Source of the DNA: Selaginella moellendorffii
Taxonomy: Eukaryota; Streptophyta; Lycopodiopsida; Selaginellales; Selaginellaceae
DNA length: 64,000 bases
Direction of reading: 5' to 3'
NCBI RefSeq assembly: GCF_000143415.4
Contig: NW_003314272.1
Span: 2,381,728-2,445,727 of the forward strand
Below the pieces are notes generated by a model. It saw only the letters and a list, made by a program, of their open reading frames with translations. It was not told the origin of the DNA and ran no database searches. The translations under genes and the position numbers were made by a program. The stretch's first letter is position 1. Every line of letters begins with the position of its first letter. Positions 44,232-53,938 of the stretch are shown here, in pieces.

Positions 44232-44618
44232 TGTCAAGACCCCTGACAAGATCAAAATTGAAAAATGCAAAAAGACAAAGAGAAAAGCTAGTGGAAACAA
44301 AGAAGAGGCCTTAGACTGGCGTTGATTCAGATTGTGGAGAAATGGAACAAGGCTAACCTATATATACTATAGGTTGATGAAGCTCCACCACTCTTGGATC
44401 GAGGACGGCCTAAATATAGCTGAGGTCGAGGAGGCGCCACATCATCATTAGGAATGTGGCTCGAGACTCAGAAATCGGGAAGTGTCTCGAGAGTCAGGAA
44501 TAGGGAAGTGTCTCGAGAGTCAGGAATAGGGAAGTGTCTCGAGAGTCAGGAATGTGGTTTGCAGGTCAGGAATCCGGCGAGAGTCAAGAATGTGGCAAGA
44601 ATTGGGGGATTCCTGATA
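44232..44618 (-). repeat. 5' LTR (387 bp)
   Basis: Same sequence as 39066-39426 apart from scattered changes and one additional 26-bp tandem unit (three units instead of two), which explains the 26-bp length difference exactly. The outer end reads TATCAGG on the minus strand where the 3' LTR has TGTCAGG. Confidence 0.9.
44359..44366 (-). promoter_or_regulatory. TATA box of the LTR promoter
   Basis: TATATATA on the minus strand lies 31 nt before the predicted first transcribed base at 44335. The distance is the standard plant TATA-to-start spacing, which defines U3 as about 44618-44336 and R-U5 as 44335-44232. Confidence 0.65.
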
Positions 44619-44623
44619 GGGAC

Positions 44624-45779
44624 AAACAAGCCATACCAATAGTGATGGATGACAAAGTTAAGAGCAAAATTCAAGTAGTACGGCAAGCCCTAAAGCAATT
44701 GGTAGTGGTTCAATTGAAGGCCACGCTTAAGGGGGATGACATCCTCAATTAGTGTTGACAATAGCTCATTAAAGATTTAGATTAAAATCTTGTATGGCAC
44801 AAAGAGCTTTTTCTCATTTGAAATCAAAAAAGTGCGAAATGATCTCATGACTAGCAGAGAAGAGGTCAGTAAGAAGATCCCTAAGTTATGGAGGAAGTGG
44901 ATCAAGCAAGGAGTTGAGGTGAATCAAGTGGTGGATAACACACTTGCTTTCTAAAAATTACTGGTATAAGAAAAAGTCAAGGCCATCTCTTGGTTGGTGG
45001 TAAACAACAGGTTAATAGTGGGATAATGGTTCCAAGAGGAAGCATGCCAAAGATGCAAGGAGTGTGGCAAACTAAAGACGGTGCAACATGCTTTGTAAGA
45101 CTACGATGTGGTGAGAGAGTTATGGTGATAGATTCTTAAAGTGATATAAGAATTAAAAAACATTCCGAAGTTTGAAGGTAGGAGTGGGGATGTTCTCCAT
45201 TGGTTTGAAGAAGCACAATGTCCAGCCACTAGTTCAGCTTAGAAATGTTTTTGGTCTCAAGGTTGATACAAATGGAGCATGCAAATCAAATGGGACATGA
45301 CAAGGGCTGAAGTTGATATGTTGGTATAAGGGGTGATGGGCTATGAGTGCCAGTCTATCTAGAGACCAACAGGTGTGCAAGCACTTTGGGAGGCAAAGAA
45401 TCATTGTCATTTTGATAGAAATGAGTGAGGATATTTGCAATGGTGGCATCATCTTGGAGTGGTCCATCTTCATTATGCCTAAAAGAGCTAGCAAAACAAA
45501 GTTGATTAGAGGAGTGGAGGATCAAGTCGCTCTTGTGTTTCGGCAGAGTGGTTGATGGAGAGATTTGTAGTGGTATCCCTCTAACTCTATTCTACATTCA
45601 GCTCAAGAGGGAGACTTGGACATCAATATAATCCAAAGGAGATGACCACATCCACTTCTACTCCAAGATTAGGTATAATTGAGATGCAAATATCACATAG
45701 AGTAGCTTATTGAGAGGGTGGTACACCCAATTTTTGTATTAGTCCCATTGAGATATGGGAATGTACATATATGTTTATT
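44624..45779. repeat. Decayed repeat DNA; one unit recurs at 47.1 kb
   Basis: The segment 45140-45365 (GAAGTTTGAAGGTAGGAGTGG..., GAGTGCCAGTCTATCTAGAG) is repeated in more eroded form at about 47085-47310 (GAGTGCTAGTCTATCTCGAG). It may be a retrotransposon gag-like relic but I cannot assign it. No intact gene is seen. Confidence 0.4.
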
Positions 45780-46650
45780 AAAACCAGGTATTAAATAGTT
45801 GGGACTTGAACTTAGCTTCTGTATATGCATCTATATACAACATTTATACATGTGTTATAGATCACAGTTTAAGAACTTAGTTTTTTCAAGTTTCCAAGTC
45901 TTTTCACTTGATAAGTTAGTTAATTAGCTTGTGATCATGTATAGACTCCTCTATGTTTAGCTTTATGGGCCACCCCTCTTAAAGTTAACACCTTTAATTA
46001 GGGCTTTTGTTCCTCCAACTTGCAATCCCACTTAACAAGTCACCCAATTAACATAATATGGTTCAATGCATAAGTGTGAAAGTCCTTAAATATTGACAGA
46101 TAAAGCTATCTCTTTGAATATGCAGGTAATATTTCCTCAATCTTGATAGCCTCATCTCATGGCAAATTTCAAGACCACACTTCAATTACACTATTCTAAT
46201 TTCATGCATTCTTATAAACCATTTGCACTCATTTTTCTATATACTAACTTACCTAGAATTGTCTTTGGAATATTAAAGGGATTTCATTAAAGCTTCTTCT
46301 TTCATAAGCTTCCTATCTACCATCTAGTCTAACATAAACAATTCCATTTTGAGACTCTTTATGACACCAGTAGTGAGACCCTTAAGTACCTACTTGATTC
46401 CCCACTCTTATCTTGCATAATTATTTTAGGTTATGTTTCTTAATTTCTATAGTTCAATTTTATCCATTTGCTACTTGTTTTTAATTTTATACATTCCCTT
46501 CATTTATTCTTCTCTATGCTAGAAGGGTAGCTTTACACTTATTACCATATTTTAACAAGTATTTTTAAGAATGAACTTACTCAATGACTTAAGGAATGGT
46601 TCCTCAATTTAAATATACTCACCTTGTAATTCCATACATCAAGATTAACA
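45780..46650 (-). repeat. Decayed LARD internal fragment
   Basis: The plus strand follows 15440-16330 in the same order (for example GTATATGCATCTA, GATCATGTATAGACTCCTC, GGGCCACCCCT, GCATAAGTGTGAAAGTCC) with many C-to-T type differences. It is an old copy of the non-coding internal region in minus orientation. Confidence 0.65.
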
Positions 46651-48795
46651 TTTGCTACTCATGAGTTATTATATGCGCATTACTAATCATGGCAAAATCT
46701 TTTTTGCCCTATCCATTATAGATAGACCATCTTGTAACACACTTGAATTTAAAACTAAACTCTTTCATGACATGTTATTCAACCTTGAACTTGAATAACA
46801 TCTCTTATCCATTTTCTCTAGAGATTTAGTCCCTTGAGCATTATTTAATCTCTTCATGATATCAAATAATACTTTTTTAGTGTTTTAAGGTGTTTATATA
46901 TTTCAATAATGGATTTCTTAGACAATAAACATTTCTTGTTATAATACTGATTCATTATATTGCAATATAAGCACATTATCTTTTAAGAGATGTATTGACT
47001 CTATTGGTTGATTAAAAGAATCACACTATATGTTTAAACTGCCATCTGATAAGTCCAATTTACCTCTAGCAATAAATTTTCAAAGTGATGCAAGAATTAG
47101 AAAATGTTCTAGAATTTAAGTCTAGGAGTAAAGATGTTGGCTCAAAGGAGCAAAAAGTTTGGCCATTAGTCCAGCTTGAAAACATATTCAGTGTCAAGGA
47201 TGATATGGATGGAGTATGTAAGTCCAATGGGATATGATAAGAGCTAAAGTCATATGTTAGTTTGAGAGGTGATGAACCATGAGTGCTAGTCTATCTCGAG
47301 AGCAACCATTTTAGGGATTTGGAAAGACACTTCAGTTTTTGCTACAAATTTAAACATCTTAAATTCAATACATTATAATCACATTTTAGATCTAATACAT
47401 CTATGAGTGCCTTAATATTGCTTTCTTTTAAAAAGTCACATTATGTCTTGCATTGGCTAATGATAAAAACCCTTATATATTGAGTCTAATCCCTCAATAT
47501 CATTATATGATGATAAAATATTGCTAGGCATCAATTTTGCCTAAAGGAGTTATTTAACTATACATGTATAAAAGATGAATATAATTTTTGATAGGAAAAA
47601 AATGAACTCTCAGGTTGTATAATGTAAAGTTATACATGTTATCATGTCATGGACAAATAAAATATAAGTTCTTCTCTAATTGCATAATAAGAAATTGCAA
47701 CTCACTAATGCCACAAGCACACCATGATGAGGGGCTCAAGCTATGTAATTTCACTTGCTACTTCAGCCTCCCCCTCATCACATTGAGCCTTTGCCTTAAC
47801 CTCCACACAAGAGGGCTCCAACTCATGCTATGGATCCTCTATCTCATATAGAATCTTGACATAGGGCCTTCTCACAAGGAGCCTCCACCTCCTCTTCCAT
47901 CTCACGTGGAGGAGGAACCTTGTCTTCACACAAGGCTTCTTCATAGGAAGTCTCCAGTAAAGCCTCCACCTTCTTCAGCGAAGGCCACTTCCAGCTTTTC
48001 CTCCATTTTTATGTGGAGGAGGAACTTCTACTTCCACCTTCACCATACATGGAATTTGCACCACCTCGTTGCTTGGAATAACTACCTTGTCCACCTTAGA
48101 AGCTCCATTCACATCCTTACTTAGATGTTCCAGCTCTTCATATGATGGCTTCTCATGTAGAGCTTCATAGTCAGCCATCTCTGTGTTATGTTGTTCCTTG
48201 GATGTAGTACCAGCCCATTCTATGGGAATGTTTCTTGTGCAATACCAATTGGTGCATTCAAATGTAAAATGTTTTATTTCTATAACCATGGATATGTGCT
48301 TTTGATATGATACAGTGTTACACTCACGTGTAAAACAAAAGCTTGCTTTAATAAGGAAAGACAGTGCTAAAGCTCATGTTGTTATTATTAATGTCAAGAT
48401 GGTTCTCCAAACATATCTGTTATGTTAGTAGCTCAAAAAGGAAAAATTGTGCACCTGGCAAAGCTTGTGGCCTTAGCCGTGCTTCTGTCCAAGAGAATCA
48501 TTTCCAGAGGATGGTGCTCGAGTCAAGAATCTCTTCCAGCCCTGATTCAGGATGGTAGGTAACACAGGGGTTTTCGGCAAGGATTTTTAGCGGCCATTTC
48601 GTACAGCTGTGCAAGAACGCACTGGGTTGAAATATTATATCGACAGAAACAGCTGTAGAGATATTTCCACCAAGCAAAAAGCAAAAATACTTCATGTCAG
48701 CTGTGTACTGGAGGTGGAAAATTAAAATCAGCCCTCCATGGATTCGCAGCTCCCCATGGCCATCGATTTTTCGGAGCAACCATGAGAAGTCTAAG
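46651..48795. other. A+T-rich repeat remnants, then 3' flank of the first island gene
   Basis: Apart from the repeat unit at 47085-47310 and a CT/CCTCC-rich stretch at 47750-48010 that gives meaningless open frames on both strands, no feature is seen. The base composition changes near 48.4 kb from transposon-like to gene-like; 48500-48795 is probably 3' untranslated or flanking DNA of the gene that ends at 48796. Confidence 0.45.
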
Positions 48796-50500
48796 CTAGG
48801 AATCGTCTGTACGGTAAGATTGCACGGCTTTTCTACGTCTGAAGCGCCTTAAAATCCACTCGGCTCTCACCTTGAGGAACTCGGTCACACTGTAGTACCT
48901 TTTAAGCTCGTCTTGATCAACAGGAAGCATATTTGTGTGCTCCTTGTCAGTGAACTTGTACACGTCCACCGCTGCAAAGAGAAAATTGAGCCTTGGAACC
49001 GATTCAAACCACAGGAAATGGTCTAAGCAGACGGCAAAATCGTGATCCTCCACAATATCCACGTCCTGAGGCTTGCAGATAACAACAGGAACTCGAAGAG
49101 CACGGCAGACGGGGATTCGCATACTCATGACAAATTGGTATTTTCCCATCTTGACCCTGCACGAATGAATAAATGGATGGGACTCGCTATGGGCACGTAT
49201 GGCATCCCGTCTTTGGCGTCGCTCAATATACGATAGAACACGCTCCTGAAAGCCAAGTGGTGACGCCTGTAGAGAAACGGCCCAAAATGAGAAAAACAAA
49301 ACAAGGATTTGGTTTCAACTCACCAAAACTTGGCGTTCACTTTCAGGTTCCCTATCGGTGTTTGAACAAGCAAGATTGCAATCTGCGAAAAACCAACGTA
49401 ATCGATCAGATGCAAAGACATGAGATGTGTAGGAGGCTTACACTGGACATTGCTGAAGGCGTGGTAGACAGGGAGAGTGGATTTGCAGAGCCAAAGCCTC
49501 GCGTGTGTTGCGCAGTCGAACAGTGCAAACAAGTGGGAGAGGAATGCCGACTGAGGAGGCCTTTGAGTACAGAGACTATCCAAAAGACCGGTGCCCTCCT
49601 CGTCGTGCATGGCGGAAAACAGTTTCTTGGCCTGTCCAGAGCCAAGGCCACCCCAATTCGCGACTGGCAACTGCGACCCCAGTCGAAAGTACTCGTCCCA
49701 CTCTTCCTTGCTCAGACTAACAGTCTCCCTGTTGTAGCAGTCCATCACTTCGTCCGCAAGGCAGCGCAACTCACTCACGCATCCAGGCCCAGCCTCGATA
49801 TGATCCCTTATACAAACCAAAGCGGTGGCACAGTTTGGACCCTGAAGGGAAAAGCGTAGTCGACGAACATCACCATCACCGTCGATTCAGTACCTCAACT
49901 CGACTTGGAAAAGAACAAAAGTAATCCGAATGGACGATTTCTGTCACTATGTCAGTGACACTCGTGAAAGTGGGCCTGAAGTTAAATTGTTGGATATGAA
50001 GAGTTGCAAGCTTAAGCTTACCCGAGTTGCATGGACTCATATGGCATCGTCCAAATCCTCTCCACAGTAGCAAACGCCGGGGAATCGTCCTCAAGGAAAG
50101 CAGATTCACCAAGAACCTGGCCGACCAGGACAAGACGATGCAGATTATCGGAGCTCGCCGTATGGAGATGGGCTAGGCAGGCTTGGAACTCTGCGTGATT
50201 GTTTGAGAGGCAGCGCGAGATGTAGAGCACCGCCAGCAGATTGAAGAGCTCTGGATCATAGGCAAACGGGAGCCAGCAGTCTGATCTCCACACAGTCATG
50301 GCCTCGTGAGCGCACTCGGCCTCGCGAAGATCCTCCTCGGCTAGGCTCACGATTTTAGACATAATCTCGTCCCCCAGGGCTGGAAAACGCAACTCCTGCT
50401 GCGCCTTTCGGAGATGGAGCAGCGCAGCCCATTCGCCAGCTGATCTCCTCCTCAGCCCCGATCTCGCATCCTTGCACTCCGCCTCTAGAAGCTTCTCCAT
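48796..50500 (-). CDS. Unrecognised five-exon gene, 496 residues
   Basis: Exons (minus): 50022-50500, 49894-49975, 49442-49841, 49324-49382 and 48796-49266. All four introns are GT-AG, 46, 52, 59 and 57 bp long, and phases fit to one frame of 497 codons including stop. The start is MEKLLEAECKDARSGLRRRS. The N-terminal half is alpha-helical and acidic (ALLHLRKAQQELRFPALGDE; NNHAEFQACLAHLHTASSDN). The C-terminal half includes an LDHFLWFESVPRLNFLFAAV stretch and a basic tail ERILRRFRRRK-like region (residues about 475-485). No signal peptide, transmembrane segment or known motif was recognised. It shares a 316-bp divergent promoter with the F-box gene. Clean splicing and no lesions suggest a functional gene; function unknown. 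Confidence 0.75.
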
Positions 50501-50816
50501 ACCTAATTTGATGTATCACTCTCGTTTTAAAGCCAATTTGAGAAAATTACTTGGTGAAAAACTTGGTGAAAGAAGGTTTAATGATTTACGATGGTAATAT
50601 ATTCAAATTTTATCTTATGATCATCATTACAGAATGTATTTTTTTATTCATGCAACTTTACATGCAACAAATTTTGGTGATAGCCCGTGTTATATATCTG
50701 ATGAATTTAAGGAGTTTAATATAATTTTAAATTTTGAAAAGACAATGGGGCGCCAAATGCGTGTCCTAGGGTTTTGTGTGCTAGAATGAGGAGGAGGAGG
50801 AGCGGCGGAGGAGGGC
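50501..50816. promoter_or_regulatory. Divergent promoter region with a telo-box
   Basis: This 316-bp spacer separates the unknown gene (-) from the F-box/kelch gene (+). TAGGGTTT at 50767-50774, about 45 bp before the F-box ATG, is the reverse of the plant telo-box AAACCCTA often found near transcription starts of housekeeping genes. No clear TATA box was seen for either gene. Confidence 0.5.
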
Positions 50817-51916
50817 ATGGATGCCCTGCCCGATCACATCCTCGTCCAATGCTTGGCGTGGCTGCCGCCGCAGCACCAGGCCGCTGCGCGCCTCGTCTGC
50901 CGCCGCTTCCACGATTTGCTCCGCCACGGCCGAGCGCTGCGCTACAGCCTCTGCCGGAGCCGCTTGGAGCCATGGCTGTGCGTGCTGGGCGGCGTCCAGG
51001 TGAGGGATTTCGCGATTTCGCGATTTCTGACTAGGGCTCTCTCAATCTACAGGAGAACAAGGGGCATCTTCTAGCTGAGATGTATCATCCTCTAGAGGGC
51101 CGCTGGCGCTCGCTGCCGGCGGCACCTTCTAGCTCCTGCCACAACGTCCCTTGCGTGGCCTTCGATGGCCGGCTCTATGTCGTGGGTGGCTTCACGGGGA
51201 GACCCCAAATGGCCGTCTATGACTTTGAGCACAACGTTTGGGAGGAGGCCGCGGCTATGCTCGAGCCCAGGGAGGCCTTCGCTTGCGGTGTGATAGAGGG
51301 AAGGATTTACGTCGCTGGTGGGCTTTGCCGGCACTACTCCACGGAGAATGCCCGACTCAGGTCTGCGGAAGTCTATCACCCAGAGAAGAATTCGTGGCTA
51401 AGGCTGCCACCCATGAAAGAGAAGAGAAGCTGCTGTGCTTCGGCCGTCGCTGGTGACAAGCTCTACGTGATCGGTGGCTACAGCACTCCGTTGATCCTCA
51501 CGTCCGTCGAGGTTTTCGATCCTCGCGAGGGGAGCTGGGAGACTTGCTCGGAGAGGCAGGAGCCTTGGATCATAGTTGGCTGTGCGGCGATCGGGCCTTT
51601 TATCTACGTGGTCGGTTCGAAGTTCACGGACATGGATAGGCTGGAGCTCCAAGTTTATGACACTATCCGGGGAGAATGGGAAGACAAGGGAACTATACCG
51701 GTTTCCAAGCTTCTTCATGGAGCACGATGCAGCTTGTGGGGCTCCGCGGTCGTTGCAATGGCCGGAAACTTGTACATAGCGGGAGGATCGAGCTCCTACG
51801 ATGGTGGGGGACTTGATTCTGTCATCGTCTACATTCCTGCGAGGAGAGAATGGATCAGTTTGCCGCAGATGCGTAGCCGAAGGCACGCGTGCGCTGGAGC
51901 GGTGATCTATCTCTAG
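50817..51916 (+). CDS. F-box/kelch-repeat protein
   Basis: Exons 50817-50999 and 51053-51916 with a 53-bp GT-AG intron give 348 residues. The N terminus is an F-box (MDALPDHILVQCLAWLP, then ARLVCRRFHDLLRHG, residues 1-45) that would bind SKP1 in an SCF ubiquitin ligase. About five kelch repeats follow from residue 75 to the end, with double-glycine motifs DGRLYVVGGF, EGRIYVAGGL, GDKLYVIGGY and GNLYIAGGSS, each followed by a conserved W (NVWEEA, NSWLRLPPM, GSWETC, REWISLPQM). They would form a beta-propeller for substrate recognition. Length and layout match the compact plant F-box/kelch family. The substrate cannot be told from sequence. The stop lies directly after the last repeat, as usual. 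Confidence 0.92.
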
Positions 51917-52070
51917 CAGCAGACACACAATTATGGTTCGTTTTCTTTCCTTGCTTCTGGGGTTCTATACTCACGCTACCACTACACAGGTTGGTCGAGA
52001 TATCTAAAAAATTCAAACCTTTAATTATATACAACAGGCAGACACTTCTTTCATACGATCACATCTTTAT
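51917..52070. other. Convergent 3' ends of the F-box and dehydrin-like genes
   Basis: 154 bp between two convergent stop codons; 3' untranslated regions probably overlap here. No other feature. Confidence 0.5.
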
Positions 52071-53708
52071 CTACGAAGTGGTGGTGGTGGTGGAGTCTTT
52101 GTGTTGAGCACGGTCACGGTGTTTCGGGCTAAGATGCAGCTTGTCCATCATCTTCGCCATCAGTCCTTCCTTCTTCACGTTGTCATCCCGGGGACCTTCT
52201 TTATGAACACCGTGGGAGTCTTTATACTCACCTCCACCCTCGTTCTGGCCAGTCGGAGTGTCGTGACGAGCATTTGGTGGCGCTGGAGTGCTCGCAGCAC
52301 CGGGAGTGGAGTACTGCTCCGCTCCCTTGTAGCTCTCCGGAGGATACATCTCTTCTTGGACAGCCTTCGATGGATCATGAGTTCCAGCAGCGGACTTCTG
52401 ATAATTCGGATCTCCAGCACCGTACGCAGTTCCAGTTGCATGATCTCCAGCACCGTACTCAGTTCCAGTTCCAGCAGCGGACTTCTGATAATTCGGATCT
52501 CCAGCACCGTACTCAGTTCCAGTTCCAGCAGCGGACTTCTGATAATTCGGATCTCCAGCACCGTACGCAGTTCCAGTTGCATGATCTCCAGCACCATACT
52601 CAGTTCCAGTTCCAGCACCGGACTTCTGATAATTCGGATCTCCAGCACCGTACTCAGTTCCAGTTCCAGCAGCGGACTTCTGATAATTCGGATCTCCAGC
52701 ACCGTACGCAGTTCCAGTTGCATGATCTCCAGCACCGTACTCAGTTCCAGTTCCAGGACCAGTCTTCTCTCCGCCATTATAAGTCGTTCCCATCAAACCT
52801 CCAGTACCAGGCTCGGCGACGTTCTGTCCACCATAGTGCTGCTGCTCTGGATTATACGTAGTACCCTCGTGACCAGGCTTGCCAACATTCTGGTATCTCG
52901 AGGCCTTCTCTTCACCATAAGGTCCAGGACCAGTAGAGTAACTCTCCGGAGTACCAGCGTCAGGACGATTAGAAGCAAAGTGGGTCTCTCCAGGTCGATC
53001 ACTGGTAACAGATGCTTTGGACATACCTGGAGGAGGAACTGGTCGAGGCCACTTGGTATCATGCTCGCCTTGGAACTTCCCAGCGTAGTCCTCCTCGCCA
53101 GGAACAGCACCCCCAGTGGTGGCGTGTCCGGTAGCAGCACCGTATCCAGGCTTCTGCCCAGTCAAGGCGTCCTTCATCTTGCCGACGAATCCAGGACTCT
53201 TTGACTGCTGCTCGGGTGGAACTCCAGTCCCCTGGCCAGCAGGAACTCCATGAAGCTGATCGTGAGCTCCTCCAGGTCCCTGGCCAGCAGGAACTCCATG
53301 AACTTGATCGTGAGACGAGCTTTTCGGGCCACCACCGACGGCGCCTTTCACCGCGTCCTTCATCTTCTCGCCCATTCCGCGGTGACGCTGGTCGGCCCCG
53401 GCTGGAGCAACGTAGCCGGACTCCGTCGTGGAGGCCGAGAAGGGCTCGTGCCCGTGGCCGATGTTGGTGTCGTGCGTCGCCTCGAGGGGATGGTGGTGCT
53501 GCTGCTGCCCGGACTGGGGATTTACCGCCTCGGTGTCGCCATATCCTGCGTTCTTACCAAAGTGGACGCCGCGATCTCCAGGAGCTTGCGACGGCCTCTC
53601 CGAGCTGGGCTGCCCGAGGTGCCCAACTGCGTCCGAGTGAGCGACGTAGGGGCTGTTCTCCTGCTGATCCATGCCGGATTGATCGCGAATTTGCTGCTCG
53701 TAAGACAT
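52071..53708 (-). CDS. Dehydrin-like hydrophilin (group 2 LEA-like), 545 residues
   Basis: A single exon encodes an extremely hydrophilic, Gly/Gln/His/Thr-rich protein without cysteine or hydrophobic segments, expected to be unfolded and to protect membranes and proteins during drying. Three lysine-rich amphipathic segments resemble dehydrin K-segments: MGEKMKDAVKGAVGG (about residue 112), FVGKMKDALTGQKPG (about 176) and KKEGLMAKMMDKLHLSPKH near the C terminus (about 515), the last closest to the consensus KKG(I/L)M-KIKEKLPG. A serine run (PKSSSHDQ) recalls an S-segment. Residues about 317-445 are tandem repeats of GTGTEYGAGDPNYQKSAA and GTEYGAGDHAT types. A TATA box (53747-53754) and ABRE/DRE elements lie upstream. 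Other LEA classes are possible because no K-segment is canonical. Confidence 0.72.
   Translation of the reverse strand: MSYEQQIRDQSGMDQQENSPYVAHSDAVGHLGQPSSERPSQAPGDRGVHFGKNAGYGDTEAVNPQSGQQQHHHPLEATHDTNIGHGHEPFSASTTESGYVAPAGADQRHRGMGEKMKDAVKGAVGGGPKSSSHDQVHGVPAGQGPGGAHDQLHGVPAGQGTGVPPEQQSKSPGFVGKMKDALTGQKPGYGAATGHATTGGAVPGEEDYAGKFQGEHDTKWPRPVPPPGMSKASVTSDRPGETHFASNRPDAGTPESYSTGPGPYGEEKASRYQNVGKPGHEGTTYNPEQQHYGGQNVAEPGTGGLMGTTYNGGEKTGPGTGTEYGAGDHATGTAYGAGDPNYQKSAAGTGTEYGAGDPNYQKSGAGTGTEYGAGDHATGTAYGAGDPNYQKSAAGTGTEYGAGDPNYQKSAAGTGTEYGAGDHATGTAYGAGDPNYQKSAAGTHDPSKAVQEEMYPPESYKGAEQYSTPGAASTPAPPNARHDTPTGQNEGGGEYKDSHGVHKEGPRDDNVKKEGLMAKMMDKLHLSPKHRDRAQHKDSTTTTTS
52377..52757 (-). repeat. In-frame coding minisatellite of the dehydrin-like gene
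   Basis: Alternating near-perfect units of 54 bp (encoding GTGTEYGAGDPNYQKSAA-like) and about 33 bp (encoding GTEYGAGDHAT-like) are arranged as higher-order repeats. All units are multiples of three, so copy-number change keeps the frame. Confidence 0.9.
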
Positions 53709-53938
53709 TGCAATTCCTTCACACGATTGGATTTGGATTTCCTCTCATTTTATACGAAGAAGTGGGACGCGTGCACTTCCATCGCTATCTTTCCAAGTGG
53801 CATTTCTCGCCAGTAATAAGACACGTGTCCAGGGCTAGACACGTCAAGGGGTATCGTGGCACCGACACATTCGTAAGCGATAAGCACGGGTTTTGTTTAG
53901 CGCTAATCAACCAACAGGGGTGCTTAGGGTTTATCAGC
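53709..53938. promoter_or_regulatory. Divergent dehydrin/TIC21 promoter with ABRE and DRE cores
   Basis: In 230 bp: TATAAAAT on the minus strand (53754-53747) for the dehydrin-like gene; ACACGTGTCC at 53821-53830, a G-box/ABRE; GACACGTCA at 53838-53846, a second ACGT element (ABRE on the minus strand); ACCGAC at 53861-53866, a DRE/CRT core; and TTAGGGTTTA at 53924-53933, a telo-box just before the TIC21 ATG. ABRE plus DRE is the usual combination in ABA- and drought-inducible plant promoters. Confidence 0.6.

Larger units (their letters stand above)
39066..44618 (-). mobile_element. Second chromovirus, self-priming type, 5.55 kb, inactive
   Basis: Short LTRs (361 and 387 bp) flank a gag-pol region on the minus strand containing a 471-bp run of N. 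The flanks AGGAC (39061-39065) and GGGAC (44619-44623) look like a 5-bp target duplication with one change. Gag, CCHC, protease, RT, RNase H, integrase and a C-terminal chromodomain occur in order. Wording of gag (FSGKCSELRGFLNQM) and RNase H (IEADASDFAIGAVLSQ) resembles Tf1/sushi/Tcn1-type chromoviruses more than the element at 31-38 kb, and no tRNA primer site is present. Stops and a frame change make it non-autonomous now. Confidence 0.9.

Noticed and set aside
47906-48289. Open frames on both strands in CCTCC-rich DNA
   Set aside because: Low-complexity pyrimidine-rich tract; translations are His/Pro/Glu-rich without motifs or context.
52101-53204. 367-codon frame opposite the dehydrin-like gene
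   Set aside because: Antisense shadow of the repeat-rich coding sequence; Ser/Ile/Arg translation with no motif, while the minus frame has K-like segments and a proper promoter.
53201-53938. N-terminal 246-codon extension of the TIC21 frame
   Set aside because: Open only because it runs antisense to the dehydrin-like gene; the ATG at 53939 gives a normal transit peptide just after a telo-box.
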